Shown here piece by piece: positions 28,860 to 38,544 of a stretch of DNA of 64,000 bases (within the stretch, counting starts at the first letter, position 1; every line of letters begins with the position of its first letter). The stretch is from Terrabacter sp. MAHUQ-38 (GTDB lineage Bacteria; Actinomycetota; Actinomycetes; Actinomycetales; Dermatophilaceae), in contig NZ_JACVCU010000001.1 in NCBI RefSeq assembly GCF_014518425.1, forward strand, positions 868,001 to 932,000, given 5' to 3'. Both the position numbers and the translations under genes were made by a program. The notes beneath the pieces were generated by a model that worked only from the letters and a program-made list of their open reading frames with translations, was not told where the DNA came from and searched no databases.

Positions 28860-31189
28860 GGACCGACCATTTCATCCGGTTCGAGCGCGTCGACGCCGTC
28901 GAGCAGACCGAGCGCGGCCTGCTCGCGCGGCTGCACGGCGAGTGGCTGCGCGTCGAGGCCGTCCGACCCGACGTCCTGCGCGTCCAGCTGAGCCGCGGCG
29001 GGGCGTTCGACGAGCAGCCGACGTATGCCGTGTGCGTCGACCCGTTCGAGCCCGGCGCCGACGGCGCTGACGGTGCCGTGGCCTGGCGGGCCGAGCCGGG
29101 CGACGACGCGTGGCGGCTCGTGACCGACGACGTGGTCGTGACGCTGTGGCTCGACCCGTTCCGGCTCGACGTGCACCGGACCGACGGATCGGCCGTCGTC
29201 GAGTCGGTCGCCGACGAGGACGGCCGCTACTGGACCTACGCGACACTCAACGACGCGTGGACGATGCGCCGCCGCATCGGGCGCGACGACGCGATCTACG
29301 GGTTGGGCGAGAAGGGCGGCCGGCACAACCGGCGCGGACGAGACTTCGTGCTGTGGAACACGGACGTCCTCAACGAGCACGCGACGGCCGAGTTCCGCGC
29401 GGGCCTCGACCCGACCGACCCGCGGGCCGACATGACGAGCGTCGAGTTCGACCCGTACTACGTGACGGTCCCGTTCTTCCACCACCTCGACAAGGCCACG
29501 GGCGCGGCTGCCGGCTCGTTCGTCGACAACGGCTACCGCGGCGAGTACGAGTTCAGCCGCGACGACGAGTACCGGGTCACCTTCCACGGTGGTCAGTGGA
29601 CCGAGTACGTGTTCGCCGGTCCGTCGATGGCCTCCATCCTCGAGCGCTACACGTGGCTGACCGGGCGCCCGGCCCTGCCTCCGATCTGGGCGCTCGGCTA
29701 CCACCACTGCCGGTGGCACGCGTACAAGCAGCAGGACATCGAGGTCATCGCCAGGCGTTATCGGGACGACGAGTTCCCTTGCGACGCAATCTGGCTCGAC
29801 ATCGACTACATGGACGGCTACCGCGTCTTCACGTGGGACTCGGAGCGCTACCCCGACCCCCCGCGCATGCTCAAGGGGCTGGCCAACCAGGGCTACCGTG
29901 CCATCACGATCGTCGACCCGGGCGTCAAGCACGACCCGGGCTACGAGGTCTACGACGACGGGCTCGAGAAGGACGTCTTCTGCCGCACCGAGGGCGGCGA
30001 CACCTACGTAGGGCAGGTCTGGCCGGGCAACACCGTCTTCCCCGACTTCGCGACGCCCGAGGCCCGCGCGTGGTGGGGGGCGCTCAACGCCCGCCACGTC
30101 GAGTCGGGTCTGGCCGGGATCTGGAACGACATGAACGAGCCGGCCACCGGCGACATCCCGCCGGAGACGATGCTCTTCGACAAGGGGCGGGCCAAGCACG
30201 AGCGCTTCCACAACCAGTACGCGCTGCTCATGGCGATGGGCACGATCGAGGGACTGCGGGCGGCCCGGCCCGACCTGCGCACCTTCATCCTGTCGCGGTC
30301 CGGCTTCGCCGGCATCCAGCGGTACGCCGCCAACTGGATGGGCGACAACCAGGCGCGGTGGGACCACCTCTGGGTGAGCATGCCGATGGCGTGCGGCTTC
30401 GGACTGTCGGGCCAGCCCTTCGTCGGCGCCGACATCGGCGGCTTCCAGGGGGACACGAACCCCGAGCTCTTCCTGCGCTGGATGCAGATGGGTGCCCTGA
30501 CTCCGTTCTGCCGCAACCACTCCGAGACCAACAACGTCGACCAGTACCCGTGGTCGTTCGGCGAGGAGATCCACGATCTGGCGCGCGAGGCGGTACGGCT
30601 GCGCTACCGGCTCATGCCGTACATCTACACCGCATTCGTGCGGGCGAGCGAGACGGGTGAGCCGGTGCAGCGGCCGCTGGTCCTCGACTATCAAGGTGAC
30701 CCGGGCGTTGTTGACGTCGACGACCAGTACCTGTTCGGCCGCGACCTGCTCGTCGCGCCGGTCTATGAGGCAGGCGCCACCTCGCGCGACGTCTACCTGC
30801 CCGAGGGCGACTGGTACGACTGGCACTCCGGCGAGCGGCACCCCGGCGGGCAGACGATCACCGTGGAGACCCCGCGGGAGCGGATCCCCCTCTTCGCGCG
30901 GGCCGGCGCCGCGATCCCGATGTGGACGGACGCGCCGCCGTCGACCGATGGCTACCGACCGGAGGTGGTCGAGCTGCACGTCTTCGAGCCCTCGGCCGAC
31001 GGGACCTGGGAGTCGGTGCTCGTCGAGGACGACGGGCTCACCGTCACCGACGGCGAGCCGGAGCGGCTGACGACGACGGTGCTGGTGTCGCGTTCGGGCG
31101 GCGAGGTGTCGGTGTCGCACGAGACGTCCGGACCGGGGTATGCCGGCCACGCGCGGACCCGCTTCGACGTCGTGACCCACGGCGCCTGA
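28856..31189 (+). CDS. GH31 alpha-glucosidase B
   Basis: This 777-residue protein is a classical GH31 alpha-glucosidase: YGLGEKGGRHNRRG and WNTD before the barrel, WLDIDYMDGYRVFTWD, nucleophile D425 in IWNDMNEP, acid/base D497 in WMGDNQARWDHL and FVGADIGGF. No export signal was seen. It follows GH31 A with an ATGA overlap and ends the operon. Two different GH31 enzymes behind one importer suggest a substrate with two kinds of alpha linkage, or stepwise removal of terminal residues. Confidence 0.92.
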   Translation: MRTDHFIRFERVDAVEQTERGLLARLHGEWLRVEAVRPDVLRVQLSRGGAFDEQPTYAVCVDPFEPGADGADGAVAWRAEPGDDAWRLVTDDVVVTLWLDPFRLDVHRTDGSAVVESVADEDGRYWTYATLNDAWTMRRRIGRDDAIYGLGEKGGRHNRRGRDFVLWNTDVLNEHATAEFRAGLDPTDPRADMTSVEFDPYYVTVPFFHHLDKATGAAAGSFVDNGYRGEYEFSRDDEYRVTFHGGQWTEYVFAGPSMASILERYTWLTGRPALPPIWALGYHHCRWHAYKQQDIEVIARRYRDDEFPCDAIWLDIDYMDGYRVFTWDSERYPDPPRMLKGLANQGYRAITIVDPGVKHDPGYEVYDDGLEKDVFCRTEGGDTYVGQVWPGNTVFPDFATPEARAWWGALNARHVESGLAGIWNDMNEPATGDIPPETMLFDKGRAKHERFHNQYALLMAMGTIEGLRAARPDLRTFILSRSGFAGIQRYAANWMGDNQARWDHLWVSMPMACGFGLSGQPFVGADIGGFQGDTNPELFLRWMQMGALTPFCRNHSETNNVDQYPWSFGEEIHDLAREAVRLRYRLMPYIYTAFVRASETGEPVQRPLVLDYQGDPGVVDVDDQYLFGRDLLVAPVYEAGATSRDVYLPEGDWYDWHSGERHPGGQTITVETPRERIPLFARAGAAIPMWTDAPPSTDGYRPEVVELHVFEPSADGTWESVLVEDDGLTVTDGEPERLTTTVLVSRSGGEVSVSHETSGPGYAGHARTRFDVVTHGA

Positions 31190-31199
31190 CGGACACCAG

Positions 31200-31993
31200 G
31201 TCGAGGCTCGGTCAGGGCGCCGTCCCGCTCACGAGGAGCGGGACACCGTGGTCCGACCCCGACGAAGCAGACCTGCAACGTCGGGCACTCCGGGGCGAGG
31301 TGCTCGTCCGGCGCGTACGCGCCGGTCGTGACGGACCACACCCCCGAGTTCCACGTCACGGACGTGTCGTCGTTGCTGTACGCGTAGGTGGCGACACAGT
31401 GCTGCGACGTGACGCATGTCAGCGAACCGAGCCGGTAGGACGCCCAGCTCGGCTCGTGGGCGGTCCAGCCGGAGCCGTTCCACTGCGCCCAGTTGCCGGC
31501 GTCGACGACGGCGAGGCACATCGACGGGCCGCCGCACGACAGGCGGGCACCGTCGGCAGGAAAGGTCGAGGGCAGCGTACGGGCCGCCGTCAGGGTCGAC
31601 CCGACGTACTGCCGGTAGCGGCCGTCCGAGGCCACCAGCATGCAGGGGCCACCCGGCGCACACGAGAGTCGCGGGCCGAGACCCCACGCGTCAGACGAGG
31701 ACGCCCGAGTCGGGGGTCGGGGTGCCGGTGCCGTCGTCACGTCGGACCGTGTAGGTCCTCGCCGGCGTGGTGCTGCAGCACCAGGACAGCGTCACGGACG
31801 TCGAGCCGGCCTTGGCGGTGAACGTCAGGACCGACGGGTCGGCGGTGGTCGGTGCGGGCGCCGCAGCGGGGGCGAGCTGGGATGCCGCGGCGGCGGCTTC
31901 GGACGGGCCGAGGACGACCATCGGGGCAGCGGCAAGGGCGACGGCGAGAGCGCCCGTGACCAGTGACATCAAGCGGCGATGACGGCGCGGCAT
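31200..31993 (-). pseudogene. Frameshifted and truncated secreted protein (signal peptide, Fn3-like start, Cys-rich repeats)
   Basis: From the ATG at 31993 (GGGGAG upstream) the sequence encodes a basic start, a signal peptide (LMSLVTGALAVALAAAPMVVLG) and an Fn3-like strand (VTLSWCCSTTPARTYTVRRDDG), then stops at 31691. The neighbouring minus-strand frame continues at once with repeats of the type LSC-x(4)-CMLVASDGRYRQY and CLAVVDAGNWAQWNGSGW, which resemble secreted beta-propeller blades. A one-base slip near the G-runs at about 31710-31725 would rejoin the two. The 3' end then runs into antisense of the GH31 gene without a natural terminus, so the gene also looks truncated. Confidence 0.6.
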
Positions 31994-32150
31994 GGCCACG
32001 GCTCCCCTGTCGTGTGCGGGCCGGCGCCGTGCCGGCCGTGGGAATCGTAGCGGTCGCGTGACGTCGCCGCGGGTCTTCGAGCCTGCGACTCGTGCGGGCC
32101 GGCTCCGGCGCACTTGCGTGCGGCGGTCGGTGGGGGGAAGCGTGGCACTC

Positions 32151-33098
32151 ATGGCTGTGGATGAGGGTGGCAATGGCGGCGAGAGCCTGCTGACGGTCGT
32201 GATCGCGCTGGTGGCGAACGCGCTCATCGCCGTGGCGAAGTCTGTCGTCGCCGTCATCACCGGGTCGGCCTCGATGGTCGCCGAGGCAGCGCACTCGTGG
32301 GCCGACGCGGGCAACGAGGTGTTCCTGCTCATGGCCGAGCGTCGCGCGGCGCAGCCCAGGGACGCGACACATCCGTTCGGCTACGGCCGCGAGGCCTACG
32401 TGTGGTCGATGTTCGCGGCGTTCGGGCTCTTCGGCGCCGGCTCCGTCGTGTCGGTGTGGCACGGCATCACGGCGCTGACGCACGACGAGCCGGAGACGTC
32501 GTACGCGTGGGCGTATGTCGTGCTCGCGGTCGCGTTCGTGCTGGAGAGCGTGTCGTTCGTGCAGGCGACGCGACAGACGCGGTCGGAGGCGCGGCGGCGG
32601 GGCCTGCGACCCCTCAAGTTCATTGTGAACACGTCGAACCCGACGCTCCGTGCAGTCTTCGCGGAGGACGCCGCGGCGCTCATCGGACTCGTCCTCGCCG
32701 GCATCGGCATCTGGCTCCACCAGGTCACGGGGAACGCGCTGTGGGACGCGGCCGGGTCGATCGCCGTCGGACTGCTGCTGGGGGTGGTCGCGATCTTCCT
32801 CATCGGCCGCAACCGCGACTTCCTCGTCGGCCAGGCCGTGCGACCCGAGCTGTGGCGGCAGGCCCACGACGACCTGCAGTCGAGCGGCGAGGTCGAGCGG
32901 ATCACCTTCCTGCACCTCGAGTTCGTCGGGCCGGGACGGGTCTTCCTCGTGGCCGCCGTCGACCTCACGGGTGACGACCCGGAAGCCAAGGCTGCTGCCC
33001 GGCTGGCTGCGCTCGGCAGACGTGTCGAGCGGCACGAGCTCGTCGAGCGCGCGATGATCACCCTGTCGCGCCCCGATGCGCCGACTCTCACGCCCTGA
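32151..33098 (+). CDS. Cation diffusion facilitator family transporter
   Basis: This 315-residue protein has six predicted membrane segments and the CDF signatures: SMVAEAAHSWADAGNEVFLL with the H-x-x-x-D metal pair in helix 2, HPFGYGREAYVWSMFAA, and AEDAAALIGL in helix 5. A cytoplasmic C-terminal domain follows. It should export a divalent metal such as zinc, manganese or iron(II) in exchange for protons. The ATG at 32151 is chosen over more distant upstream starts in arginine-rich sequence. No regulator is adjacent. Confidence 0.85.
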   Translation: MAVDEGGNGGESLLTVVIALVANALIAVAKSVVAVITGSASMVAEAAHSWADAGNEVFLLMAERRAAQPRDATHPFGYGREAYVWSMFAAFGLFGAGSVVSVWHGITALTHDEPETSYAWAYVVLAVAFVLESVSFVQATRQTRSEARRRGLRPLKFIVNTSNPTLRAVFAEDAAALIGLVLAGIGIWLHQVTGNALWDAAGSIAVGLLLGVVAIFLIGRNRDFLVGQAVRPELWRQAHDDLQSSGEVERITFLHLEFVGPGRVFLVAAVDLTGDDPEAKAAARLAALGRRVERHELVERAMITLSRPDAPTLTP

Positions 33099-33229
33099 GC
33101 CGACCCGTCGGAGAGCTCGGGCTGCTCAGCGCACGCGCCGCTCGTCCCTGGGAGGTCCGTCGTCCAGGTGATGCACGACTGGCCGGCTGCTGACCGTCGG
33201 TGGCCGTTTCGGTGGTCTCGACGGGCGCG

Positions 33230-33772
33230 ATGACGGACCCTGAGGCCATGGCGTTGGCGCTGTGCCTGCTCTTCGACTCCCGCAGCGACCGGCTCGTGCG
33301 CGAGCTCTGGTCGCGTCTCGAGGCGCGCGGCGTACGCACGCTCGAGACGCACACGCACGGGCGCCACCACCCGCACCTGTCGTATGCCGTCCTCATCGAC
33401 GGCGATCCCGGCGCGGTCCGCGCGGCCGTCGCCGACCTGCCCGACGCCGGGCCGGTGGAGCTCACGGTGCAGGGCACGATCACCTTCCCGCGCGGACGCG
33501 CGGCGCTGGCCTGCTCCGTGCCGTCGGCGGTGGCCGCACGTCAGGAGCGGGTCGTCGCGGCCCTCGAGGGAACGGGGGCGGTGCTGCACCGTCACTACCT
33601 GCCGGGTCGATGGGTGCCGCACGTGTCGGTCGCGACCCGGGCGACGGGCGACGGGCTGGCCGTCGTCGTCAACGAGGTGTCCGACGTCCTGCCGCTCACC
33701 GTGCGCGCCGAGCGGTGCGCCCTCATCGACACGTCGACGGGTCAGCTCTGGCCCGTCGACGGCATCCCGTGA
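33230..33772 (+). CDS. 2H phosphoesterase / 2'-5' RNA ligase-like protein
   Basis: This protein of about 180 residues carries the two His-x-Ser motifs of the 2H superfamily: HPHLSYAVL in the first half and WVPHVSVAT in the second. The family includes 2'-5' RNA ligases (ThpR/LigT) and cyclic phosphodiesterases. The start is uncertain (GTG 33200, ATG 33230 or ATG 33248), because none has a strong ribosome-binding site. It stands alone between the CDF gene and module 2. Confidence 0.75.
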   Translation: MTDPEAMALALCLLFDSRSDRLVRELWSRLEARGVRTLETHTHGRHHPHLSYAVLIDGDPGAVRAAVADLPDAGPVELTVQGTITFPRGRAALACSVPSAVAARQERVVAALEGTGAVLHRHYLPGRWVPHVSVATRATGDGLAVVVNEVSDVLPLTVRAERCALIDTSTGQLWPVDGIP

Positions 33773-33812
33773 CCCGCGCCGCCGCTCACCTCACCGGATT
33801 CCGGAGAAGTGC

Positions 33813-33870
33813 TTGACGCGGTAGTGGCGGTGTCGCTACTTTTGCGGAGCACCGCAGTTAAACGTATAAC
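33813..33870 (+). promoter_or_regulatory. Promoter and LacI-type operator of sugar module 2
   Basis: TTGACG (33813-33818), an 18-base spacer and TACTTT (33837-33842) form the promoter. GTTAAACGTATAAC (33857-33870) is a near-palindrome with the central CG typical of LacI-family operators and lies just after the expected transcription start. A second copy lies before the binding-protein gene. Confidence 0.75.
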
Positions 33871-33887
33871 TCAGCAGGGAGCTCGCA

Positions 33888-34943
33888 ATGGCGCGAACCG
33901 GTGGCCGGGGCGGCCCGACCATGAAGGACGTGGCGCGCGAGGCCGGCGTCAGCCAGGCCGCGGTCAGCCTCGTCCTCAACGACGCCGCCGGTTCCCGGGT
34001 TTCCTCTGAGACCCGGCAGCGTGTGCTCGAAGCCGTGGATCGCCTTGGTTACCGGGTGAACTCGGCCGCGAAGTCCCTCCGCGAGGGGCAGTCGCGCCTC
34101 ATCGGCTTCGTCGGTGACACGGTCGCGAGCGAGCCGTTCGCGGGTGACCTCGTCGAGGGCGCGCAGGACCAGGCGTGGGTCGACGGCCACCTCATGCTCA
34201 TCATCAACACCGGCGGCGACCCCCTCATCGAGGAGCGCGCCATCGACTCGCTCCTGTCCCGCCAGGTCGACGGCATCGTCTATGCCTCGATGTACAACCG
34301 CCGCCTCAAGATTCCACCGCTGCTGCGCGAGGTGCCGACGGTCGTCGTCAACGGCACGGCCGAGGACGGCTCGCTGCCGTCGGTGGCCCCCGACGAGTAC
34401 ACCGGCGGTCTGGAGGCGACGCGACACCTCGTCGAGCACGGCCACGAGCGCGTCGCCTTCATCAACATCGCCCCGCCCGAGTCGATGCTCCCCGCCGTCG
34501 TCGAGCGCGAGCGCGGCTTCGTCGATGCCCTCACCGAGGCGGGCCTGCGCGTCGACCGCACGCTCGTCAAGTACGGCGACGGCGATGCGGTCGCCGGTCA
34601 CCGGCTCGCCACCCGGCTGCTCAAGCGCAAGCGCCGGCCGAGCGCGATCTTCTGCGGCAACGACCGCACCGCCTGGGGTGCCTACCTCGCCGCCGGCGAG
34701 CTCGGCCTCAAGGTCGGCACGGACGTGTCCGTGATCGGCTTCGACAACATGCCCGTCATCGCGCCACACCTGCGCCCCGGCCTCACCTCGATGGAGCTGC
34801 CGTTCGCCGAGATGGGGCGCCGCGGCGTCGCTCGCCTGCTGTCGGGCGACACCGACCCCACCGTCGAGCTGCTCCACTGCCCGCTCGTGACCCGCGGATC
34901 CGTCAGCCGTCCGGCGGGCCCTGCGTCGGGCACGGCGTCATGA
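33888..34943 (+). CDS. LacI-family transcriptional repressor (module 2)
   Basis: This 351-residue protein has the LacI helix-turn-helix and hinge (TMKDVAREAGVSQAAVSLVLND ... NSAAKSLREGQ), followed by a periplasmic-binding-protein-like effector domain (IGFVGDTV, DGIVYASM, AIFCGNDRTAWGAY, VIGFDNMP). It heads the module-2 operon and overlaps the first permease (ATGA). The operator pair GTTAAACGTATAAC and GTCATACGTATAAC fits autoregulation plus control of the binding-protein gene. The inducer is likely a fructose-containing oligosaccharide, judging from the GH32-like genes. Confidence 0.92.
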   Translation: MARTGGRGGPTMKDVAREAGVSQAAVSLVLNDAAGSRVSSETRQRVLEAVDRLGYRVNSAAKSLREGQSRLIGFVGDTVASEPFAGDLVEGAQDQAWVDGHLMLIINTGGDPLIEERAIDSLLSRQVDGIVYASMYNRRLKIPPLLREVPTVVVNGTAEDGSLPSVAPDEYTGGLEATRHLVEHGHERVAFINIAPPESMLPAVVERERGFVDALTEAGLRVDRTLVKYGDGDAVAGHRLATRLLKRKRRPSAIFCGNDRTAWGAYLAAGELGLKVGTDVSVIGFDNMPVIAPHLRPGLTSMELPFAEMGRRGVARLLSGDTDPTVELLHCPLVTRGSVSRPAGPASGTAS

Positions 34944-35920
34944 CCACGCTCACGCTCCGGCGACCCAAGCCGGAGGCCCCGGACGCCCGGCCACGGCACC
35001 CGCAGCCCACGCCCGGGCCGTCGCTCGCGAAGCGGATGGCACTGCGTTGGCAGCTCTACGTCCTGATCGCTCCGGCCCTGCTCTACATCGTCGTCTTCAA
35101 GTTCTGGCCGATGTACGGCGTGCAGATCGCGTTCCGCAACTTCAACCCGTTCGACGGGTTCGGCGGCAGCCCGTGGGCCGGGCTCCAGCACTTCCAGCGG
35201 TTCTTCGGCTCCGCCCAGTTCGCGACCCTGCTCGAGAACACGATCGGGCTCGCGGTCACGAACCTCGTCGTGGCCTTCCCGGTGCCGATCATCCTCGCCC
35301 TGATGCTCAACCAGCTCCCGGCCGGGCGGCTGCGCTCCGTCGTCCAGGGCATTCTCTACTCGCCGACGTTCATCTCGACGGTCGTCGTGGTCGGCATGCT
35401 CTACCTGCTGCTCTCCCCGCGAACCGGCATGGTCAACAACGCGATCGACCTTCTCGGCGGTGAGCGGATCCTCTTCATGGGCTCGCCCGAGTGGTTCCGG
35501 CCCGTCTTCGTCGGCACCACGGTCTGGCAGGAGTCAGGCTTCCAGATGGTCATCTACCTCGCGGCCCTCGCCAGCATCGACCCGGCGCTGCACGACGCCG
35601 CCCGCGTCGACGGCGCCAACACGTGGCAGCGCCTGCGCCACGTCGACCTGCCGGGCATCGCGCCGACGATCGCCGTGCTGTTCCTCCTCGCCGTCGGCAA
35701 CCTCATGAACGTCAGCTTCGAGAAGGCCCTCCTCATGCAGACGCCGCTCAACCTCGAGTCGTCCCAGATCATCCAGACGTACGTCTACCAGGCCGGCCTG
35801 CAGCAGGCGCAGTTCAGCTACAGCGCCGCCATCGGCCTGTTCAACTCGTTGCTCAACCTCGTCCTCCTGCTCACCTTCGCGCGCCTCGTCTCGCGGCTCC
35901 AGGGGGGAGCGGACCAGTGA
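34940..35920 (+). CDS. ABC transporter permease, LplB type (module 2)
   Basis: This 326-residue permease has a Pro/Arg-rich N-terminus, six membrane segments and an EAA-like loop (DAARVDGANTWQRLRHVDLP). The segment FKFWPMYGVQIAFRNFNPF is characteristic of the LplB subgroup of polysaccharide importers. It overlaps LacI (ATGA) and the next permease (GTGA), so the three are translationally coupled. Confidence 0.92.
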   Translation: MTTLTLRRPKPEAPDARPRHPQPTPGPSLAKRMALRWQLYVLIAPALLYIVVFKFWPMYGVQIAFRNFNPFDGFGGSPWAGLQHFQRFFGSAQFATLLENTIGLAVTNLVVAFPVPIILALMLNQLPAGRLRSVVQGILYSPTFISTVVVVGMLYLLLSPRTGMVNNAIDLLGGERILFMGSPEWFRPVFVGTTVWQESGFQMVIYLAALASIDPALHDAARVDGANTWQRLRHVDLPGIAPTIAVLFLLAVGNLMNVSFEKALLMQTPLNLESSQIIQTYVYQAGLQQAQFSYSAAIGLFNSLLNLVLLLTFARLVSRLQGGADQ

Positions 35921-36870
35921 GCGCGCCGTCAGTTGTCACCCGAGTGCGTATGCCGTCCGCCCGGCCCGCGGGACCACCGACGCGTGGGCGCTCGGCGGGG
36001 GAGCGCGCATACACCGCCGTTGCCGCTCTCGTGCTCGGCGGCGCCGTGGTGGCGATCCTCTACCCGCTGTGGTTCATCGTCGTCGCCTCGCTCAGCAACC
36101 CCGATGCGGTCAACGCGGGCGAGGTGTGGCTGCTGCCGAGCGGCTTCACGACCGACGGCTACGCCCGGCTGCTCTCCGATGCGACGGTGTGGCGCGGCAT
36201 CGGCAACTCGGCGCTCTACACGTCGCTCGCCACGGTGGTCAGCTGTGCCCTCGTGCTCACGAGCGGCTACGTCCTGGCCCGCCGCGACCTGCCCTGGCGC
36301 CGGCTGCTCACCGTCCTGTTCATGACGACGATGTTCTTCGACGGCGGCCTCATCCCGCGCTACCTCGTCGTGAAGGACCTCGGCCTGCTCGACTCGGTCT
36401 GGGCGATGGTGCTGCCCAACGCGCTCGCCGTGTGGAACGTCATGATCGCCCGCACCTACTTCCGGTCGGCGATCCCCCACGAGCTGCGTGAGGCCTCCCA
36501 GCTCGACGGCGCCTCGGAGTTCCGGCACTTCTTCTCGATCGTGCTGCCGCTGTCGAAACCGCTCGTCGGCGTCATGGTGCTCATCCACCTCGTCTGGAAC
36601 TGGAACGCCTTCTTCGACGCCCTGATCTTCCTCGGCGACGACACGAAGTACCCGCTGCAGCTCGTGCTGCGCAACATCCTCATCCGCTCCGAGGTCGCGG
36701 CCCAGGGCAACCTGACCTCCGACCTCGCCTCCTACGCCGAGGCGCAACGCGTCGGCGAGCTCGTGAAGTACGCCATGGTCGTCGTCTCGACGCTGCCCCT
36801 GCTCATCGTGTCCCCCTTCGCCCAGCGCTACCTCAACCGCGGTGGTGTCTCGGGCGCTCTCAAGGCCTGA
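35917..36870 (+). CDS. ABC transporter permease, LplC/YtcP type (module 2)
   Basis: This 317-residue permease starts at a GTG overlapping the previous stop. It has six membrane segments, the subgroup motif MFFDGGLIPRYLVVKDLGLL and the EAA loop EASQLDGASEFRHFFSIVLP. It completes the module-2 channel. An operator copy follows its stop. Confidence 0.92.
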   Translation: MSAPSVVTRVRMPSARPAGPPTRGRSAGERAYTAVAALVLGGAVVAILYPLWFIVVASLSNPDAVNAGEVWLLPSGFTTDGYARLLSDATVWRGIGNSALYTSLATVVSCALVLTSGYVLARRDLPWRRLLTVLFMTTMFFDGGLIPRYLVVKDLGLLDSVWAMVLPNALAVWNVMIARTYFRSAIPHELREASQLDGASEFRHFFSIVLPLSKPLVGVMVLIHLVWNWNAFFDALIFLGDDTKYPLQLVLRNILIRSEVAAQGNLTSDLASYAEAQRVGELVKYAMVVVSTLPLLIVSPFAQRYLNRGGVSGALKA

Positions 36871-36873
36871 TCG

Positions 36874-36887
36874 GTCATACGTATAAC
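36874..36887 (+). promoter_or_regulatory. Second LacI-type operator of module 2
   Basis: GTCATACGTATAAC is a near-palindrome around CG and matches the operator at 33857 at 12 of 14 positions. It lies about 70 bp before the binding-protein gene, which probably has its own promoter here. Confidence 0.65.
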
Positions 36888-36957
36888 GCACTGCCGCACA
36901 AGCCTGCTCAAAACCTCGGAAACTCTCTGCTCCATCAGTCCCGCCCAAGGAGTACCC

Positions 36958-38544
36958 ATGAAGAAGACCCTCGCCGTGGCCGCGGCGCTGAGCCTCTCGC
37001 TCGCAGCCGGCTGCTCGGGATCGTCGGATGCCGCAGACGGCCAGGCCGACGCCGGCTTCAAGACGACCGGCCTGCCGATCGTCACCCAGCCGATCACGCT
37101 GACCTTCACCGGCAGCAAGGCCCCGCTCGCCGACCTGCCCGCGATGACCCTCGTCAAGCAGTGGCAGAAGGACACGAACGTCGCGATCACGTGGCAGAAC
37201 CTGCCGCTCGACGCATACAAGGAGAAGAAGAACCTCATCCTCGCGAGCGGCGACCTGCCCGACGCGTTCTACAACTCGGAGCTCAGCGACTCCGACATCA
37301 TGACGTACGGCACGAACGGCACGCTCGTGCCGCTCGAGGGCCTGATCGAGAAGTACGCGCCGAACCTCCAGAAGGTCTTCGAGAAGCGCCCCGCGCTCAA
37401 GGCCGCGGTCACCGCCGCCGACGGTCACATCTACGCGCTGCCGAGTGCCGAGGAGCTCGAGCTCGGGGCGGTGCCCTTCTTCTGGTCGATCAACACCGCC
37501 TGGCTGAAGAAGCTGGGGCTGTCGATGCCGCAGACGGTCGAGGACTACCACGCGGCCCTCACGGCATTCCGCACCAAGGACCCCAACGGCAACGGCAAGG
37601 CGGACGAGATCCCGCTCAGCTTCATCGGCAACTGGTGGTGCGCCGACGTGGGCGACCTCTTCGCCGCACTCTCGGGCATGCCGGACAACGTCGACCACCG
37701 CATCGTCCGCGACGACAAGGTCATCTACACGGCGATCCAGCCGGAGTACCGCGACGCCATCGCCAAGCTGCACCAGTGGTACTCCGAGGGCCTCATCGAC
37801 CCCGAGTCCTTCACCCAGAACGACAAGCAGTACCTCGCCAAGGGGAAGACGAGCTCCGAGGTGCTCGGCTCCTACGTCTGGTGGGAGACCGAGGAGGTCG
37901 TCGGCACCGACCGCGTCAAGGACTACGCGCTGATGGGCCCGCTCGAGGGCCCGGCCGGCAAGCTCGTCGGCCGGTCGAACAACGTCGACTACAGCCGCAA
38001 CGCCTTCGCGATCACCCGCGCCAACAAGCACCCCGAGGCGACGATGCGCTGGGTCGACCGTCTCTACGACCCCGTCATGTCGGCGCAGGTCGCGTGGGGC
38101 GCCATTGGTGAGGGGCTGCAGAAGGACGCCTCCGGTCTCCTCGTCGCGACCCCGCTCAAGGCCGGCGAGAACGCAGGCGAGCGCCGCCAGAAGATCGCCC
38201 CGAACGGTCCGCACGTGACCCTCAAAGAGGACTTCCAGACCATCGTCGCGCCCGAGCCGCGCGCCGCCCAGCGGGCGAAGGACCTCCAGGAGATCTACCT
38301 GCCGTACGCCGAGAAGCAGTCCTACCCGCTCGCCTTCTTCACCCAGGACGAGCTGGCGCGGATGGGCCAGATCCAGACCGACGTCAAGGCGATCGTCGAC
38401 GAGAAGCGCGCCGCGTGGATCGTGCGCGGCGGTGTCGAGAAGGACTGGGACGGCTACGTCTCGGCGCTCAAGCAGGCCGGCATCGACGACCTGGTCGGGA
38501 TCTACCAGGCCGCCTACGACCGCAACAAGCAGAACAGCCAGTGA
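36958..38544 (+). CDS. Extracellular sugar-binding lipoprotein, LplA/YtcQ type (module 2)
   Basis: This 528-residue protein has a lipoprotein signal with lipobox AAGC and the long solute-binding fold typical of LplB/LplC partners: LILASGDLPDAFYNSELSD, an EF-hand-like KDPNGNGKADEIPLSF calcium loop (about residues 208-223), and WYSEGLIDPESF. An AAGGAG ribosome-binding site precedes the ATG. The calcium-like loop is usual in this subgroup. It should bind an oligosaccharide for the permeases upstream. It overlaps the GH32 gene by 4 bases. Confidence 0.9.
   Translation: MKKTLAVAAALSLSLAAGCSGSSDAADGQADAGFKTTGLPIVTQPITLTFTGSKAPLADLPAMTLVKQWQKDTNVAITWQNLPLDAYKEKKNLILASGDLPDAFYNSELSDSDIMTYGTNGTLVPLEGLIEKYAPNLQKVFEKRPALKAAVTAADGHIYALPSAEELELGAVPFFWSINTAWLKKLGLSMPQTVEDYHAALTAFRTKDPNGNGKADEIPLSFIGNWWCADVGDLFAALSGMPDNVDHRIVRDDKVIYTAIQPEYRDAIAKLHQWYSEGLIDPESFTQNDKQYLAKGKTSSEVLGSYVWWETEEVVGTDRVKDYALMGPLEGPAGKLVGRSNNVDYSRNAFAITRANKHPEATMRWVDRLYDPVMSAQVAWGAIGEGLQKDASGLLVATPLKAGENAGERRQKIAPNGPHVTLKEDFQTIVAPEPRAAQRAKDLQEIYLPYAEKQSYPLAFFTQDELARMGQIQTDVKAIVDEKRAAWIVRGGVEKDWDGYVSALKQAGIDDLVGIYQAAYDRNKQNSQ

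Noticed and set aside
28529-31180. Very long open frame on the minus strand opposite the second GH31 gene
   Set aside because: It is an antisense effect of G/C-ending codons. The translation is Arg/Val/His-rich without motifs, while the plus strand has full GH31 motifs.
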